Origin: an uncultured bacterium
Lineage (GTDB): Bacteria; Actinomycetota; Coriobacteriia; Coriobacteriales; Coriobacteriaceae
Direction: 5' to 3'
Length of the DNA: 32,015 nucleotides
Assembly: GCA_905214425.1 (NCBI GenBank)
Contig: CAJMLY010000021.1
Coordinates: 1-32,015, forward strand
Shown: in pieces, positions 30,320 through 32,015 of the stretch
How positions within the stretch are numbered: the stretch's first letter is position 1
How the letters are laid out: each line of letters opens with the position of its first letter
Made by a program: the position numbers and the translations under genes
The notes under the pieces: generated by a model
Database searches by the model: none
The model's input: the letters and a program-made list of their open reading frames with translations, nothing else
Told to the model about the DNA's origin: nothing

Positions 30320-31976
30320 GAAAGTTTGCTCCTTCCCGATCTTGTTTGCGCTGCTTGCCCTCCTGATCGGCACCTGCGCGGTTGTGTTCCCCGCTTCCGC
30401 GCAGGCCGCGCCGACCTCGACCGGTTCCATCACGGTGAGCGGCACCGTGGCGAGCAGCTACGACGCCTACCAGATCTTTAGCGCCAACGTCGTCGACGGC
30501 GACAGCGACGCCAAGATCGCCACCGACCTCGCCTGGGCAAGCGACGCCGCGCGCGATGCCGTGTTGCCTGTGCTGCACAGCGCCGGTATGCCCAATTCCC
30601 AGACCACCGCGCAGGAAGCTGCCGAGTGGCTCAACACCGATTCTCACCTTACGAGCGCGCTGAGCGCACAGCTTGCACGTTCCCTCCAGAGCTCTGGCGC
30701 CGAGTTCGTGGCCCTTAACGCGGGCACGGCGGCCGAGCTGCCCTGCGGCTACTGGCTCATCGTCGCCAAAGACGACGCCATCGCCCAGGGCGAGGTCGGC
30801 ACCGCGCCGATCATGGCCCTGGTGGGCGGCAGCGCCGTCACCGTCAAGCCCAAGGCCGCGACGCCCAAGGTCGCCAAGCACGTGCTGGAGGACGGCACCG
30901 CCTCCTGGCAGAAGGCCGCCGACGCCACGGTCGGCGACGACCTGTACTGGCGCCTCTCCGCCACGGTCCCGGCGGGCCTCACGGCCTACGACACCTATAC
31001 GGTGCGGTTCGTCGACACCATGGGCGCGGGGCTCGACCCCTCCAAGGTGGCCGCGAGCATGCGCGTGTACGTGGCGGCGGGCGCGGACGGCGGCTTCGGT
31101 GCCGTCTCGGCCGGCAAGGACGGCCGCGCCGGCACCGAGCCCGCGAAGGGCTGGACCGATATCACGGCCCAGTGCAGGGTCTCGGTCGAGGGAAGCTCCT
31201 TCACCGTGCGCACCGGCGACCTGATCGCCGCGCTCGGCGGGGCCGACGCCTTCACCGCGGGCGCCCGCGTGGTCGCCGTGTACAATGCGCCGCTCAACGG
31301 CGCATGCAACCACGGCATCGCGAAGGGCAACCCCAACGAGGTCTACCTGCGCTACCCGCGCTCTCCCTTTGCCGACCAGTCCGGCGATGCCGGCTTTACC
31401 CGCACGCCGAGCGACGATGCGTGCGCCTACACCTGGGATCTCGCGCTCACCAAGCGCGGCAGCGACGGCGACAAGCCGCTTGCCGGGGCGGTCCTGAGCA
31501 TTGCCGATGACCGTGGTCGCACGCTGGCGGCCGACGGCATGTGGGATGCGGAGGGCAAGGCCACCGTCACCACGGGCGAGGACGGCCGCGTGACCGTCTC
31601 GGGCGTGGACTCGGGCAAGCTGGAGGTCCGCGAGCTCAAGGCGCCCAAGGGCTACAACGCCTTCGAGGGCACGCGCTCCGTGACGGTCAAGGCCGAGGGC
31701 CTGGACGTCGACCAGGTGGCCGCCGCCAAGCCCAAGCTCACCATCACGGCCGAGTCGCCCCTGCGCGCCGACAGCGCGGACGGGTCGACGGGCAGCCTGG
31801 AGGCGTCGCTCATCAATACGCCCACCGGCACACCCCCTAGCATTACCACCGGAGGCTTTATGCCCTCGACTGGCGATATGGCAATGTACGCCGCGGCCGC
31901 CGCAGCGGTCGCCGGAGCCGCGCTCATCGTGGTCGCGCTCCTGGTCAAGCGGGGAGGTGGCAGCCATAAAGAGTAG
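30312..31976 (+). CDS. Sortase-anchored pilin subunit with isopeptide and Cna-B-like domains
   Basis: A 554-residue secreted pilin. The signal peptide is residues 1-32, ending FPASAQA. Residues about 170-360 match the fimbrial isopeptide-formation D2-type domain (KVAKHVLEDG, then DDLYWRLSATVPAGLTAYDT). A Cna-B/SpaA-like domain (about 375-470) has the Lys of LALTKRGSDG and the E-box LEVRELKAPKGYNAF. The anchor is MPSTG (517-521), a variant of LPXTG, then a membrane helix and basic tail. The GTG at 30312 follows GGGAGG and overlaps the adhesin stop by eight bases, so the two are co-translated. It is probably the pilus backbone; the pilin sortase is expected just beyond the right edge. Strongly GC-rich, unlike the preceding gene. 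Confidence 0.92.
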   Translation: MNKKVCSFPILFALLALLIGTCAVVFPASAQAAPTSTGSITVSGTVASSYDAYQIFSANVVDGDSDAKIATDLAWASDAARDAVLPVLHSAGMPNSQTTAQEAAEWLNTDSHLTSALSAQLARSLQSSGAEFVALNAGTAAELPCGYWLIVAKDDAIAQGEVGTAPIMALVGGSAVTVKPKAATPKVAKHVLEDGTASWQKAADATVGDDLYWRLSATVPAGLTAYDTYTVRFVDTMGAGLDPSKVAASMRVYVAAGADGGFGAVSAGKDGRAGTEPAKGWTDITAQCRVSVEGSSFTVRTGDLIAALGGADAFTAGARVVAVYNAPLNGACNHGIAKGNPNEVYLRYPRSPFADQSGDAGFTRTPSDDACAYTWDLALTKRGSDGDKPLAGAVLSIADDRGRTLAADGMWDAEGKATVTTGEDGRVTVSGVDSGKLEVRELKAPKGYNAFEGTRSVTVKAEGLDVDQVAAAKPKLTITAESPLRADSADGSTGSLEASLINTPTGTPPSITTGGFMPSTGDMAMYAAAAAAVAGAALIVVALLVKRGGGSHKE

Positions 31977-32015
31977 CTGGCAGCCCCACAGAGAGCGGGG
32001 CGAGACGTAGCGAAG

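Noticed and set aside
30216..31967. Minus-strand open frame of 583 codons opposite the pilin gene
   Set aside because: The pilin gene has a signal peptide, isopeptide domains and sortase motif; the opposite frame is low-complexity Gly/Ala/Arg.

Overview
The window looks like chromosomal DNA of a high-GC Gram-positive gut actinobacterium, most likely Collinsella or a close relative in the Coriobacteriia. This is inference from strong third-position GC, a GlnR-type regulator, sortase-anchored pilins and intergenic gaps full of palindromic repeats; no rRNA or tRNA was seen. About twenty intact protein genes are present, most with clear Shine-Dalgarno sequences.

Layout. (1) 1-3042: a lone AAA ATPase on the minus strand behind a 10-bp tandem repeat array, a GntR/FCD regulator bracketed by related inverted repeats, and a gap holding five consecutive hairpins. 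(2) 3043-6229: KDG kinase and KDPG aldolase, divergent from a LacI-type regulator, with two LacI-style operators between them. (3) 6364-8414: a glutamine synthetase homologue lacking several expected metal ligands, followed by a GlnR-like regulator. (4) 8570-12823: an HtrA protease, a 203-bp MITE-like element and DNA ligase LigA. (5) 12815-14377: a toxin-antitoxin patch with one intact antitoxin/PIN pair and one YefM-type antitoxin whose toxin is broken, flanked by two related gene-tail relics. (6) 14375-19700: a MATE transporter divergent from a heterodimeric ABC exporter, with a MerR-type and a MarR-like operator between them. (7) 19916-20953: a PD-(D/E)XK-like protein. (8) 21189-23556: molybdenum cofactor genes moaA and a moaC-mobB fusion. 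(9) 23941-26267: an MFS transporter and a HAD phosphatase. (10) 26771-31976: two sortase-anchored surface proteins, a large AT-richer beta-helix adhesin and a GC-rich pilin, overlapping by 8 bp.

How it fits together. The kdgK/eda/regulator block is a self-contained route from 2-keto-3-deoxygluconate to pyruvate and glyceraldehyde 3-phosphate under local repression. The GS homologue and GlnR-like protein form a nitrogen module in which the enzyme may have lost or changed its activity. The two exporters share a regulatory gap. The surface proteins probably continue into a sortase gene beyond the right edge.

The most unusual layer is between genes. At least three families of palindromic hairpin elements recur in the gaps, several starting just after stop codons, and different stems share a GGGACAG-like loop. 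The best candidates for new biology are the metal-ligand-depleted GS next to a GlnR-like regulator, the helically phased repeat array before the ATPase, the five-hairpin gap at 2665-3027, and the hairpin families.
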